From: Artemia franciscana
Lineage: Eukaryota > Arthropoda > Branchiopoda > Anostraca > Artemiidae
Direction of reading: 5' to 3'
Assembly: GCF_032884065.1 (NCBI RefSeq)
Contig: NW_027062698.1
Location: forward strand, 1-64,000
Length of the DNA: 64,000 nucleotides
Shown here: piece after piece, positions 23,216 through 34,679 of the stretch
How the letters are laid out: each line of letters starts with the position of its first letter
Position numbering within the stretch: position 1 is the first letter of the stretch
The notes under the pieces: generated by a model
Database searches by the model: none
Told to the model about the DNA's origin: nothing
The model's input: only the letters and a program-made list of their open reading frames with translations
Translations under genes and position numbers: made by a program

Positions 23216-24002
23216 ACCCTAAGAGGGGATACCAAGACCAAAGGAAGTTATTGAGATTTTTCGAAGGCCACTGCCTATTTTTCTTAATGACCTTTTAATA
23301 GCATGGAAGAGAAAGACTATTGAATGTCTCGCTGTTTACGCTAAGAGGTGAAACCAAGACCAGCTGAGTTTCTGAGATTTTTCATAGGTCAGAGATGCAA
23401 CAATGGGAAACTTCTTTATTTTCCTTTATTCAACTATAAATTAAGGAGCTCCATTAAGACTAAAAACGAAAAGGAGTTGTTCCGTAAATGAGGAAGTAAA
23501 CCTCTACTTATTGCCTGGCTGTTGACGCTAACAGGTGAAACCAAGACCAGAATTTTTTAAGGTTTTCCATAGATCAGAGTTTTATTTTTCTTACCGACAT
23601 TCTAATACCATGGGAAAGAACGACTATTGAACATTGTTGTCTACACTAAGAGGTGAAACAAAGACCAGAGGAATTTCTGATATTTTTCATAGGTCAGAAA
23701 TACAACAATGGGACAATTCTTTTTTTTTCGTTTATTCAAGTATAAAATTGTTCCGTATATGAGGAAGCAAACCTGTATTTGTTGACTCGTTGTCTACGCT
23801 GAGAGGTGAAACCAATACCAGAGGAGTTTTCTGAGATTTTTCATACGCTAGAGTTTATTTTTCTTAATGAAATTATAGTAGCATAGAAAAACGACTATTG
23901 AATGCCACGCTATTTACGCTAAGAGGTAAAACCAAAACCAGAGGAGTTTTTTGAGATTTTTCATAGGCCAGAGTTTATTTTCCTTAATGGCTTTACAATA
24001 TA
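23216..24002 (+). repeat. F1 C-unit satellite, left arm, first part
   Basis: Units marked by AGAGGTGAAACCAAGACCAG recur at about 23221, 23343, 23530, 23648, 23800 and 23921. Spacing alternates between about 120 bp and about 150-190 bp, so the array has a dimeric higher-order period of about 270-310 bp. The longer unit carries AAGGAGCTCCATTAAGACTA and a GTTGTTCCGTAAATGAGG block that resembles the T motif of the dispersed T/M elements. Confidence 0.85.
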
Positions 24003-25489
24003 TGGATAATGATAGAATGCGGGAGACCCAAGAACGGCATAGTGAACGAAATGCGGATTTCCACAAAGCGCCATTTTTCCAAAGAACTGCAAAAACACAG
24101 AGCCGCTATTTGTTTCTGGTAATCCGACGCTTCTGTGGAAAAGTTTGACCCGCAACCAGAGTGAAAGAAACGCTCCGTCAGCTCATATCTCTGCCGAGGC
24201 CTGGCAACACAATTTTCTGAAAGAGTTTTCAGAACCTGACTAAAAAGTGGAATATCCCCATAATTGTGATCTTAATCGGATACTGTCAAAAAAGGCTGCA
24301 CCCACGTTTATTGTTTCACTGTCTGATGTTAGGAATTCCGCGCAAAAAATTAAGAAACCTTTTTTAAGGGGTACACATAATATTTGTGCTAAACACATTC
24401 TTCTTGGAAGTCCCCTACTATTTTGTCACCTTGATCTCGTGTTCCAAATGGTGTTCACAACTGGAATAGTTCCAGCCTCATTCTCTTCTGGTCGTCTTAC
24501 TCCTGTTCCAAAAAAGAATAAATCGCTGAATGAGTGTTCTTCATATCACCCTATTACAGTTGCTACTACTTTCTTCAAGATTTTTGAAACACTCATAATG
24601 CCAGAACTTACACAGAAATGCTACATGCCGCCATATCAGTTTGGCTTCCAAAAAGGCCTAGAATGTGCCCACGCACTTGCTGCACTATCGTCAATACTTA
24701 TAGATGCTGATAAGTCTGGTGATCACTTATGCAGATGATATTTTTAACCCCAGTCGAACAGTACAGTCGTTCGAAAGAAATTTTGCTATTTTAAGTAAGG
24801 AATATGCTAAAAATTAACCTTACATTCAATGGAGAAAAATCGGACGTGGTTCTGTTCAACTGGGGTGAAACTTGAGCAGGATTTACTATTATTCTCGACG
24901 GCGCACCAATTTGCCCAAAATTACAAATGAAATTTTAGGGGTACCTATCGGTGACACTCTTAAAGCAACTAGAAGGCTCTTGATCCTTCATTTCCAACGT
25001 CAAACAGAAACTGCACACGGATGCTTAGTAGCAAACAAACTTCGACTGAACCGAAAACTGCTAGCAAAACTTTACAATGCTTCTGCACTCCCAAATTTCC
25101 TATACCTTGCACATTTTGGCGTACGTTTACGATAATCTCGGAGGAGCTTCGGCGAATCCATTTTCGATATGCCAAATACCTGCTTGCCCTTCCACCATGG
25201 TCAAGCAATTCCTGGGTCATTAAAAGATACGGCATCATAGACCCGAATGCTTTTATCAGAAAAAGCATAGAAGCTTATAATAGTAGAATTGGTCGGCATC
25301 CATGGAGCGCTATTTTGATTCAATGAATGTTTTACTTTTGTATGTTTCAATTGTTCTTAAGTAAGGTGAAGTGCTGTTTAGTTTGTTAGATCATTTTCTT
25401 TTTCCTCTTTTCTTTTATTCACATTATACTCCGTTTTTCATGTATATTATAACGGGTCATAAATAAATTCAATTCAATTCAATTCAATA
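24003..25489 (+). mobile_element. Truncated LINE (L-B, copy 1) inserted in the F1 left arm
   Basis: Plus-strand coding remnants: a 5' part reading NPTLLWKSLTRNQSERNAPS then HISAEAWQHNFLKEF (about 24110-24235); reverse transcriptase at 24247-24738 (VFTTGIVPASF, RLTPVPKKNK, SYHPITVATTFFKIFETLI, YQFGFQKGLECAHALAAL); a skipped catalytic region; and a C-terminal part (LAKLYNASALPNFLYLA, HFRYAKYLLALPPWSSNSWV) to about 25322. It ends with AATAAATTCAATTCAATTCA at about 25460-25487. The C-unit array breaks off at about 24002 and resumes at 25490, with AATA at both edges as a possible target duplication. The motif A to YADD stretch is deleted, so it is dead. Confidence 0.85.
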
Positions 25490-25780
25490 ACATGGAAAAA
25501 TGACTATTGAATGCATCGCTGTTTGCGCTAAGAGGTGATAACCAGACCAGAGGAGTTTTTGAGATTTTTCATAGGTCAGAGATGCAGCAATGGAACACTT
25601 GTTTAATTTTTTAGTAGATTCAAGTATAAAGTAAGGAGCTACATTAAGACTAAACACGAACAGAAGTTGTTCAGTATATGAGGGAGCAAAGCTCTACTTA
25701 TTGCCTCGCTATTTATGCTAAGAGGTGGAACAAAGACCAGAGGAGTTTTTTGAGAATTTTCATAGGCCACAATTTTTACA
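25490..25780 (+). repeat. F1 C-unit satellite, left arm, second part
   Basis: Array resumes with ACATGGAAAAATGACTATTG and has unit markers at about 25530 and 25720; a T-like block AAGGAGCTACATTAAGACTA is at about 25633. Confidence 0.85.
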
Positions 25781-26030
25781 TTTCTATTCTGACTGTTTCT
25801 AAATTTTCTGATCTGTTTCTAAAGAAGAGAAAAGAGTTCAACTTCTGTTCTGAATTTTCCCAAAGAAGTGAAAAAAGCTACATCAGTTCTAATCCCCCTC
25901 CAAAACAGTGAAAAAAGTTCAGGTTCTGTTCTGAATCTTTCCATAGAAGACAAAAGAACTTAAACTTCAGTACTGATTTTTTCCAAACAATAAAAAAAGA
26001 ATATACGCTTCTGTTCTGAATTGTCCCATC
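25781..26030 (-). repeat. F1 G-unit satellite, left arm
   Basis: Minus-strand copies of a 40-45-bp unit with consensus close to GGAAAAATTCAGAACAGAAG plus TTGAACTTTTTTCTCTTCTT. About five to six degenerate copies, inverted with respect to the G arrays to the right. Confidence 0.8.
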
Positions 26031-26465
26031 TGTACTGCGAAAGTTACCATCTGATCTTGTTGTTATGCCTCGGGATCTTTCTTTAGGGGAATTTTTTACA
26101 CCATCCCGACAACAGACAGCAATTTGACAAAGTTGCTAGACAGTTTTCAATGGAATGTCATAATGGATCCCATGACACCCCAACCATCTAAACAGATGAT
26201 AGGTTTTCTATAATAGGTGGTCATAGAAAAAAAAATAGTTGCTATACCATTGTCATCTTCGACATTTCACAGCGAGTAAGTCACCGTCTGGTCGTGTTGT
26301 TATGTCCTGAGATAGTTGTTTCTGGAAATTTTCGGCATCATTCCGATGATACCCCTATCGCATTGACATGCATGCTAAGCGTTTTATCGATGAAATAAAC
26401 GAATAAATCTGAGCAGAACCCTGACCATCTGGAGAACTTTCTTATTATTAATAACAAGTGATTGA
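26031..26465 (-). repeat. F1 H spacer, left (inverted) copy
   Basis: About 430 bp, inverted copy of 28190-28610 and of 27335-27715. Shared words include CAGATGGTCAGGGCTCTGC (reverse complement near 26425-26445), GACATAACAACAAGATCA and GGATGATGCCGAAAATTTC-like stretches. Confidence 0.82.
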
Positions 26466-26466
26466 A

Positions 26467-26557
26467 TCGGCAACTGATTATGAGTTAGGTTTGTTAAGTC
26501 TCAGTAGGCGTGCAGGCACGCCTATTGAGCCTAAACAAACCTAACTCAAAATCAGTT
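26467..26557. repeat. Hairpin palindrome at the inner edge of F1 left arm
   Basis: AACTGATTATGAGTTAGGTT at the left is inverted as AACCTAACTCAAAATCAGTT at the right; arms are about 43 bp with few mismatches and almost no loop (centre near 26512). This could be a separate tiny inverted-repeat insertion. Confidence 0.88.
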
Positions 26558-26770
26558 AACATAATGTAAGTGAAAAATTATTTGTTTCCATATATAACTT
26601 CAGTAAAAAAAGAGGGTAGCACTTGGGTTGGAAGATAAAAACAGCGCCATCTATGACTGTAAATTATTGGATGGTGGCAACAGGAACATATCGAAGTATT
26701 TGATGTCTCGAACCTAAAAAAAATCCAAACTGTTTGTTGGATTAAAAATCAAATGTATTTTGAATAAATA
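26558..26770. other. F1 central spacer
   Basis: About 210 bp of single-copy-looking DNA between the hairpin and the rightward G arrays. No coding frame. Confidence 0.5.
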
Positions 26771-27334
26771 CAGATTAGAAGTCGAACATTTCTCTTTGGG
26801 AAAATTCAGAACTGAAGTGTGAGTTTTTTCTCTTCATTGGAAAAAATCTACACAGAAGTTGAACAATTCTCTTTGGGAAAATTCAGAATTTAAGTGTGAT
26901 TTTTTTCTCTTCATTGAAAAAATGTACATAGAAGTTGAACTTTTTGATATATTAGAATCCTTATCAAAAGTTCTTTTGCTAGACATGTTGAGAATTCAAA
27001 TTTATAACAGAAGTGGAACTTTTTTTCTCTTCTTTGCAATTTTTGTCGCTTCTATGGAAAAATTCAGAACAGAACTTGAACTTTTCTCTGTAAAATCAGT
27101 ACAGAAGTGTAACTTTTTTCTCTTCTTTGAGAAAACTCAAAATCGAATTAGAACTTTTTTTCACTTCTTTAGAAAAATTCAGAACAGAAGTTGGACCTTT
27201 TTCTGTTCTTTAGGTAAATTCAGAACTGTAGCATGACTTGTTTCTCTTCTATGGATAAATTCAAAACAGAGTATGAGTTTCTTCTCTTCTTTGGAAAATT
27301 CAGAACAGAAATTGAACTTTTAGGCATATTAGAA
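26771..27334 (+). repeat. F1 G-unit satellite, right side, block 1
   Basis: About twelve plus-strand G units. Around 26940-27000 a fragment of H (TATTAGAATCCTTATCAAAA) interrupts the array, suggesting a collapsed repeat period. The apparent 125-codon frame here is produced by the repeat. Confidence 0.85.
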
Positions 27335-27720
27335 TCCATGTCAAAAGCCTTTTTTGCTAGGCATGTTGAAAGATCAATCACAGTTCAATTAATATTAACA
27401 AAGTTCTCCAGATGGTCAGAGCTCTGCCCGGATCATCGACAAAATGCTTAGAAGACATGCCAATGCGATAGGGGTGTCAAAGGAACGAGGCCGAAAATTT
27501 TTGGGGACGAATACCTCAAGACATAACAAAAAGATCAGATGGTTTCACTCCCCATGAGATGTCTATAGCAGCCGTGTAACATAGACGACACTAAGTGGCA
27601 CCAGGCCAACAAAATCTAGGAAAGACAGCGTGAAATTCTCGGGAAAATAGAGTTGTCAGAATGGTGCCAAGAAATTCCCCTGTAACGAATATCACAATGG
27701 CATAGCAACAAGACTACATA
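27335..27720 (+). repeat. F1 H spacer, copy 2
   Basis: Begins GGCATATTAGAATCCATGTC, carries TTCTCCAGATGGTCAGAGCT at about 27402 and ends near GGCATAGCAACAAGAC. Direct repeat of 28170-28610. Confidence 0.85.
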
Positions 27721-28168
27721 GTGAATTTTGTAGTACAGGTGGAGAAATCCAGAAAAGAAGTGAAGCTTTTTCTCTTCTTTGGGAAAAATTCAGAATTGAA
27801 GTGTAGTTTTTTTCTACACTGTTTTTGGGGGAAATCAGAACGGAAGCGTAAACTTTTTTCCTTCTTTGGAAAAATCCAGAACCAAATTTTCTCTTCTTTA
27901 GAAATAAATTCAAAACAGAAGTTCAACTTTTTTTTCTCTGTTTAGAGGAAGATCAGAACAGAAGTATAACTTTTTTCTCTTCTTGGAAACAATTTTAAAT
28001 CGAAGTTGAACTTTATTCTCTTCTTTAGGGAAATTCAGATCAGATGTTGAAATTTTCCACTTCTTTGAGAAAATTAAGAACTGTAGCATGACTTGATTCT
28101 TTTCTTTAAAATAAATTCAGATCAGTAATGTAATTTTTTTCTCTTCTTTGGAATAATTTAGATAAGAA
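27721..28168 (+). repeat. F1 G-unit satellite, right side, block 2
   Basis: About ten plus-strand G units. With the next H spacer it forms a higher-order unit of about 850 bp repeated from block 1. Confidence 0.85.
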
Positions 28169-28640
28169 GTTGAACTTTTTGGTATATAAAAATACTTATC
28201 AAAAGTTCTTTCGCTATACACGTTATCAATTCAATCACTGTTCAATTAATAATAATAAAATTCTCCAGATGGTCAGGGCTCTGCTCAGATTCACTCTGGT
28301 TAATTCATCAACAAAATGCTTATCATGCATGTCAATGCAATAGAGATGTCATAAGAATGATGCTGAAAATTTTCGGAACTGACTATCTCGACATAACAAC
28401 AAGATCAAATGGTGACTTTCCCTTGTCGTGAAATATCTACAGCAGTCGTATAATAAAAACGACACTGAGAGGCACCAGGCCAAGAAATTGTCTGAAACAA
28501 AGCATGAAAATGGAAAAAAAGAGTTCTCGGAATGGTGCCAAGGAGTTCTGTGAAACAAAGATGACGATGGCATAGCAACTGTTTTTATTCTATGACCACC
28601 TGTAATAGAAAACCCATTATCTGTTCAGATGGGAAAAGAT
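28169..28640 (+). repeat. F1 H spacer, copy 3
   Basis: Begins GGTATATAAAAATACTTATC and carries TTCTCCAGATGGTCAGGGCT at about 28262. This is the copy that pairs with the inverted H spacer of the left arm. Confidence 0.85.
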
Positions 28641-28885
28641 TTTCCCATCAGTACAGATGGGAAAATTCAGAACAGAAGTGTAACTTTTTTTCTCTTCTTT
28701 GGAAAAATTCAGAACTGAGATGTAAATTTTGTCTTCTATGGAAAAATTCAGAACACAACTTGAACATTTTTCACCGTTTCAGGGAAAATCAGAACTGCAG
28801 TAGCTTTTTTCGCTTCTATGGAAAAATTCGGAACAAAAGTTGAACTTTTTTCTGTTCTTTAGGAAAATTATTAAACAGAAGTATA
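28641..28885 (+). repeat. F1 G-unit satellite, right side, block 3
   Basis: Five to six G units that pair with the left-arm G array at 25781-26030. Confidence 0.83.
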
Positions 28886-30261
28886 AAATCCCTGGCCTAT
28901 GAAAAATCTCAAAAAAATCCTTTGGTCTTGATTTCATCTATTAGCGTAAACGACGAGCCATTCAATAGTCGTTCTTTCCCATGCTATTAGAATGTCATTT
29001 AGAATAATAAACTCCGACCAATGAAAAACCTAAAAATAATTTTTCTTGTTTTGGTTCATCTCTTAACGAAAACAGAGAGGCAATAGGTAGAGGTTTGCTT
29101 CCTCATATAAGGAAAAACTTCTGTGCATTTTTAGTCTTCATATAGCTCCTTACTTTATAGCTGAATAAACGAAAAATAAAAGAAGTGTCCCACTGTTGCA
29201 TCTCTCACCTATGAAAAAAAATCACAAAATCCTCTGGTCATGGTTCCATCTCTTAGCATAAACAGCAAGGCATTCAATAGTCGTTCTTCCCATGGTATTA
29301 GAATGCATTTAAGAAAAAAAAAAACATTGGCCTATGAAAATATCAAAAACTCCTCTGGTCTTGGTTTTACCCCTCAGCGTAAACAGCAACATATTCAATA
29401 GTCGTTCTTTTCCATGCTATTAGAGTGCCATTAAGAAAAAACTCTGGATTATAAAAAATCCCCAAAATCCTCTGGTTCTGATTTCACCTGTTATCGTAAA
29501 CAGCAAGGCATTCAATTTTCGTTCTTTTCCATGGTACTAGAATTTGATACAGAAAAATAAACTCTGAACTATAAAAAATCTCAAAAAACTGCTCTGGTCT
29601 TGGTTTCACCTCTTAACGGGAATAGCGAGGCAATAGTAGAGGTTTGCTTCCTAATACACGGAATAACGTCTGTGCGTTTTCAATCTTAATAAAGCTCCTT
29701 ACTTTATAGTTGAATAAACAAAAAAATAAAAGAGGTTTCCCATTGTTGCATCCCTGACCTATGAAAAATCTTATGAAACTCCTCTGGTCTTGAATTCTCC
29801 TCTTAGCGCAAACAACGATGCATTAAATAATCGTTGTTTCCCATGCTATTAGAATGTCATTAAGACAAATAAAACTCTGGCCTATGAAAAATCTCACAAA
29901 ACTTCTCTGGTCTTGGTTTCGCCTCTTAGCATAAACAGAGAGGCAATAAGTAGAGGCTTGCTTCCTTATATACGGGACAACTTCTGTTCGTTTTTAGTCT
30001 TAATATAGCCCCTTACTTTACATTTGAATAAAAAAAATAATAAAAGAAGTGTCAATTTCTTGCATCTCTTACATATGAAAAATCTCAAGAACTCCTCTGG
30101 TCTTGCTTAAACAGCAAAAACAGTAAGGCATTCAAGAGTTGTTCTTTTCCATGCAATTAAAATGTCATTAAGAAAAATAAACTCTGACATACGAAAAATC
30201 GTAAAAAACTCCACTGGTTTTGGTGTCACCTCTTGATAAAGAGCGAGGCATTATGGTTCAA
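28886..30261 (-). repeat. F1 C-unit satellite, right arm
   Basis: Inverted C units; TCTGGTCTTGGTTTCACCTC-type markers recur at roughly 120-190-bp spacing, with T-like blocks (GCTCCTTACTTTATAG) at about 29145, 29693 and 30002. This arm has more units than the left arm. Confidence 0.85.
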
Positions 30262-30895
30262 AAAAGGAATAAAAATTCTAAGTTAAAAAAAATCACAAGT
30301 TCAAAAAAATCAGAATAAAAATAAATAAGATTTGGCTCAAGTGCTAAGCTCGTAAACCACCCGAAGGAAGTGGTTATACGATTTTTAGTTTTGATATTGC
30401 TCTTTACCGTCCCCTGAAGGTCCAGAATCAAGAAAATTCCATGGATTGAATTCAAAAGTTAAAGAATGGCTGGTAGGGAGGAGTGTTCTAAAACACTCCT
30501 ATGTATGTTATCTCATGTATGTTATGTATGTTATCTATCTATGTATGTTATCTATGTACACTCCTAGTATGTATAATATACATTTCGGTAACTAAACGGA
30601 TTGTAAATGTGTTTTGATAAGCCAAAACTGTATGAAAAACAGTCCCCGTCCACTAAGAATACGACAAAAAATACATAGATTACGAACCTCTGGTATACTA
30701 CAATCCACATCAAAATTCCTTTTATTAAACATCTTGATAGTTAAAGCTCACTTTATGTAATGATAAACTTGGACTAGTTTTATTTCTTAATGTGTGTTGT
30801 CGGAGTATAGGTGGATACAAGGGGCTACCAACTCCAATAGCACACCGGGATGGGGGCTCCCGTAGGAATTTTGTACAGGATACTACTCAAATGAT
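30262..30895 (-). repeat. F1 right terminal arm, unique part
   Basis: Inverted copy of 22420-23215, missing the 22515-22755 stretch. A small TATGTATGTTATC minisatellite at 30497-30560 is present only on this side. Confidence 0.82.
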
Positions 30896-30989
30896 ACATA
30901 AACATAACAAATTCTGCTATGGATGTAAAGATGAATCCTATAACAAGTAAAAATTAAATGAAACACCAATTTAACTTTTAAAAGAATAA

Positions 30990-32255
30990 GAAACGCATGT
31001 TTCCATTAAGAATAAGAAGCCACATTACATCTTAAAACGAATAGAATTTATTAGGTAATAGGGGGGCGGGTACCCCCTCTTCTATCTCGCTCTTTACTCT
31101 AAGGAATCTTATTACATTTAGTAGAGCTTTTTATTTTTCTAATTAAACAATCCTTGTGTTTCAGGAATCGTTCTTCAAGAATTGGGATAAAAAGTCAAAC
31201 TTTGGCGTAAAGAGCAAGGTATTGAGGAGGGTGAGGGCTCATCAAATACGCAATAATTTCTGTTCGTTTTAAGTTTTAATATTGCTCCTTATTTTCAGTT
31301 GAAAAAACTGTGTGTTTTATTTAACTTTTGATCGTTTTTAAGTAATGCCGGGAAACCCATCTCACATTCTACAGAAAAATCCTTCCTATGGAAAGAATCT
31401 CTAAATAATTCAATCCCGGTTAAAATCTACCCCGAACAATTACCTTAGACATCTCCGTATGTTAAAATTGAGTCGTTGAAGAGAAAGTACGACAAATAAA
31501 AAGCGTTTCGTATAGGAATTCTAGAAAATTCTCCCACTCTAAAATTTCCCCTGAAAAGGGGAAACTTTTCAATAACAAATACTTAAGTGAACAAAGGACA
31601 AATTTCTTAATTTAAAGACCTTTTCCCGAGGGCTTGGGGGGGGGGGTCATATTGTCTCCAAAGGCATAGTTATTGGGGCTTTCAACGATCTTGAACAAAA
31701 TAGCTAACTCAAAACTTTGATCGGAGACATTGAGGAAAAAGGAGCATGGAAGGTGGGCCACCAGCCCTTCACTCTTTTTGGTCACAAAAGGACACTAGAA
31801 ATTTTAATTCCCGTTCAAATGAGTCCTCTTCCGATATTAAAGGACCTTTTGTTCAACATGATCAACCCTAAAAAAAGACAAAAACAAATAAACGCGCATC
31901 CACGATCTTTCTTTTGGCAAAAAATACAAAATTTCATATTTTTGCAGATTGAAGCTCGAAACCTCTACAGTAGGGTTCTCAGATACGACAAATCTGATTA
32001 TGTGATTTTCATTAAGAGTGCTCAACTTTTAAGGGCGTTCCTCCCTTTTGCGAAAATCAGAAAACTTTCCCCGGGTCGTAGCCTTTGATGGGTAACACTA
32101 AACTCAATGAATCTTATATTTATGGAATAACTATAATAAACCAATTATATTGACGTATCTTTTCACATCAAAATTCCGTTTTTTAGAATTTCGGTTACTA
32201 GTGAGTTGCGTCGCTCCTTCCTTACAGTTCGTTACCATGAACCGTTTGAAAGAAA
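30990..32255 (+). mobile_element. T/M element, copy 3
   Basis: Palindromic T terminus about 30990-31320 (CTCGCTCTTTACTCTAAG facing TTGGCGTAAAGAGCAAGG; CTGTTCGTTTTAAGTTTTAA at about 31259), then an M core with GAACAAAATAGCTAACTCAA at about 31692 and the end block GTTACCATGAACCGTTTGA at about 32231-32249. More diverged than copies 1 and 2. The 123-codon frame at 31717-32088 is not kept in other copies. Confidence 0.8.
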
Positions 32256-33260
32256 TTGTCCTGAAAAACATAAAGCCTTACGATTTCTTGTAAGAGAACC
32301 CTGAAATGTCAAAATCGATTTTCGGTATACTATATTTCTTAAGGGAAGATTCGTTAGAAAAACATTGCTCATGGGAAACCCCCCTCACTCCCTCCTTCTG
32401 CAGTTAAGCATAGTATATGATATTTAGTTCCAAAAACAGCCACCAGGCCATTCCAACAATCAAAATAATACTAAAAGAACAAATAAATGAGCATCTGATT
32501 AACATAAACAGATTTGCAGATAAATTAACACGCAATACCCTTCAATTTTTACTGGCTCTATATTTACCTTGAGGAGACTCCAAAGCCAACTTCAATAAAT
32601 ATAATTTGATTTCAACTTCGAACTAAGAATATGTCTGCAATAATAGGGGAGACGCTATTCCCTTAGCATCCGTACTAAAAAGCTTCAACCAAATATATTA
32701 TTCCAAACTAAGGGATGTTGAGGTTAAATCCACCCCCCCCCCATATTGATCAGAAGAAATTTTAAAAACAGTTAGAATGGTTGGCTAGATCCAAGTCTCT
32801 TTTTGAGGGTTCAGTCACCCTCTCTTCTCAAAATAGTCCACTTTCCTTCCACCCAACCCAATAACCGATGTTCAGTAACAACCGATGTCCAGTTGCATAC
32901 CCGTTAGTACTTCAGCATGTTGGTTCTGTGTAACAGCTCTTCAATTTGTGCAGACTTTATAGGTTTACAAACAAACTCGGCATCATGTGGGAGCATATAG
33001 CCTTTGAGACTAGAAAGATCCATTCACTGCTTTCCGATAGTTCTAAGCCAACTGGCTAGATCGGCATTTTTGCTCAATAGTACTTTGGCCCTGTTTGGTC
33101 CAAAATTCCTGTTTTGCTGCACAAACTTGCAAAAATCGGCACATGGCTGTGATAAAATCCGATAGTTGTAGGCTATATATATCTCGGCTATAATCACAAA
33201 CCGATTGAGACTCTCACAGCTTTCAATAGTTTTATAGCTTTTCCATAGTTCTAATCTGAC
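32256..33260. other. Unassigned DNA
   Basis: No family-like frame. A run of C at 32738-32748 and patches resembling very old M-type sequence occur, but I cannot align them with confidence. Confidence 0.35.
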
Positions 33261-33605
33261 TGTAATAGTGACAAAATATTAAAAAAACAAATAAACACAT
33301 ACACACCCCTCCATTATAATTTCTTGGAAGAAATCGCAAATTTTGCTTTTCGCACATGCTGAATATGATGCTACATCATATGCAGCAAGAGCAGGTACCC
33401 CCTCCCCATAGGAAATTTTCTCCAGCTCGTATTTTTTAGGATAATTTCAAATAAATTTCGTGTGTTTGAAGTCACTCAACAAAAGATATTCCTTTGATAT
33501 ATTTATCGTTAACAAATTAGTTTCGTATATTTCGGTTACTATAGACACGCTTACAGAACACTTACCATCTTTACTTACAGAACGTTACCATGAAATGCTT
33601 GACAA
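33261..33605 (+). repeat. Old partial M core
   Basis: Shares the order of the M core's right half: a poly-A block after ACAAATAAACACAT, TTTTCTCCAGCTCGTA, TTTCGGTTACTATAG and a diverged ACGTTACCATGAAATGCTTG end. More diverged than other copies. Confidence 0.55.
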
Positions 33606-34027
33606 TGATAGAAATTACTGGAAGTCCTGGCTATTTTATTTAATGTATTAATGACAAATGAGACACTATTTAAAATGATTTTGTTTTAAATGAAGTATAA
33701 ATGACAACACTGGTCCTTAGAAGGTTTACGGGAGCGGTAACCCTACTCTCATTGCATAACTTTTGGTCTTCTAAATGGCTGAAGTTATCCTGAAACATAT
33801 CCTGTAGAAACTCTTGAGTACACAAGCATCTTAATCCACTATTTTATTAGAAAGATCTTTTTGTATTGTAGTTTGTTACAACTGTATTTTTGCTTAAATA
33901 AATGCATGATAAGGTAATCTATAAAAGTAGTTCTGTTCTACTGTCTTAACAAAGAAAGAAAAACATAGACGTAATGAATCAATGCAACGAGATTTGTTTC
34001 CTTAATATTTTTCCGAGTTTCACAGCA
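33606..34027. other. Unassigned DNA
   Basis: Nothing recognised. Confidence 0.35.
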
Positions 34028-34315
34028 ACTCAGCTCAACTGAACCCTCATGTATCTCAACCTTCATTCAAACCAACCCCATTTAACTCAACCTCTCATTC
34101 AAATCAATCCATGCAATTCAATCTCATTCAACTGATCCATCATTTAACTAATTCCCCATAAAATTTAACCCCATTTGAAACAAACTTCATTTAGCTCAAC
34201 CCTATGTAACTCAACTCTCAACCAACAGAACCAACATTTAACTCAACCCTATGTAACTCAACTCTCATCCCACAGAACCAACATTTAACTCAACCCTCAT
34301 CTAAGTCAACCCACA
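34028..34315. repeat. Degenerate CATTTAACTCAACCCT minisatellite
   Basis: Many variants of CATTTAACTCAACCCT at roughly 16-20-bp steps, with a clearer 45-48-bp direct repeat at about 34195-34290 (CCAACATTTAACTCAACCCT). Confidence 0.8.
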
Positions 34316-34319
34316 TTTC

Positions 34320-34600
34320 CAGCGCCCAGGTTTCAGAACAATACTTGACAACTGTTATTACTAAAGCTTTCAATATTTTAATCTTGGTTCAAAGACTTAT
34401 TTTTCCAAACTTTTTTTGTTGTGAAAAAACATCATGGGCCTTGGTTGTACCCAGGTAAAAGAAGCTATCCACTTAATCGATGTTCTCTTTATCCAACGTC
34501 ACCTCTTCAGCTTCAGCATAGGATTTGGATTGAGCAGAATGGGCGATGAGATCCTCCTCTAGGTACTGATGAAGTTTTGGAGAGTTCTAGGATTACAAGA
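34320..34600 (-). pseudogene. LINE C-terminal fragment downstream of RRP8
   Basis: The minus strand reads QSKSYAEAEEVTLDKENID, VDSFFYLGTT, then TKIKILKALVITVVKYCSET, the region after the catalytic box of RTE-type reverse transcriptases (F.YLGS......I..R...A..........L..K...F...V...LLYG.ETW). Stops interrupt it. It ends about 80 bp downstream of the RRP8 stop codon. Confidence 0.6.
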
Positions 34601-34679
34601 TCACAAAATGCAAATACACATCAAGGAGTCCTGACCTAACAAAAAAAGCAAATAACTGAAAAACTTTTAATTTGAAACA

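Larger units (their letters stand above)
22420..30895. mobile_element. Large foldback-type element F1 (8.5 kb)
   Basis: The two ends are inverted copies: GGGAGCCCTATCCCGGTG-type sequence at 22450-22470 faces its complement at 30840-30865; TATACTCCGACAACACACA at about 22501 faces its complement at 30784-30803; and the stretch 22755-23215 is inverted at 30262-30780. Inward, each arm continues with C-unit arrays, then G-unit arrays, then an H spacer, so total arms are about 2.6 kb once the LINE in the left arm is set aside. The left arm has about 240 bp (22515-22755) absent from the right. No transposase frame was found. The architecture fits Foldback/Galileo-type elements; the family assignment is inference. 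Confidence 0.82.

Noticed and set aside
26859-27451. Phe/Lys/Glu-rich proteins of 72-125 codons
   Set aside because: Products of the 40-45-bp G satellite; the frames are not kept between blocks and the inverted array lacks them.
23216-30261. A CRISPR-like array
   Set aside because: Repeats are degenerate, have no uniform spacers, occur in inverted arms and the genome is eukaryotic.
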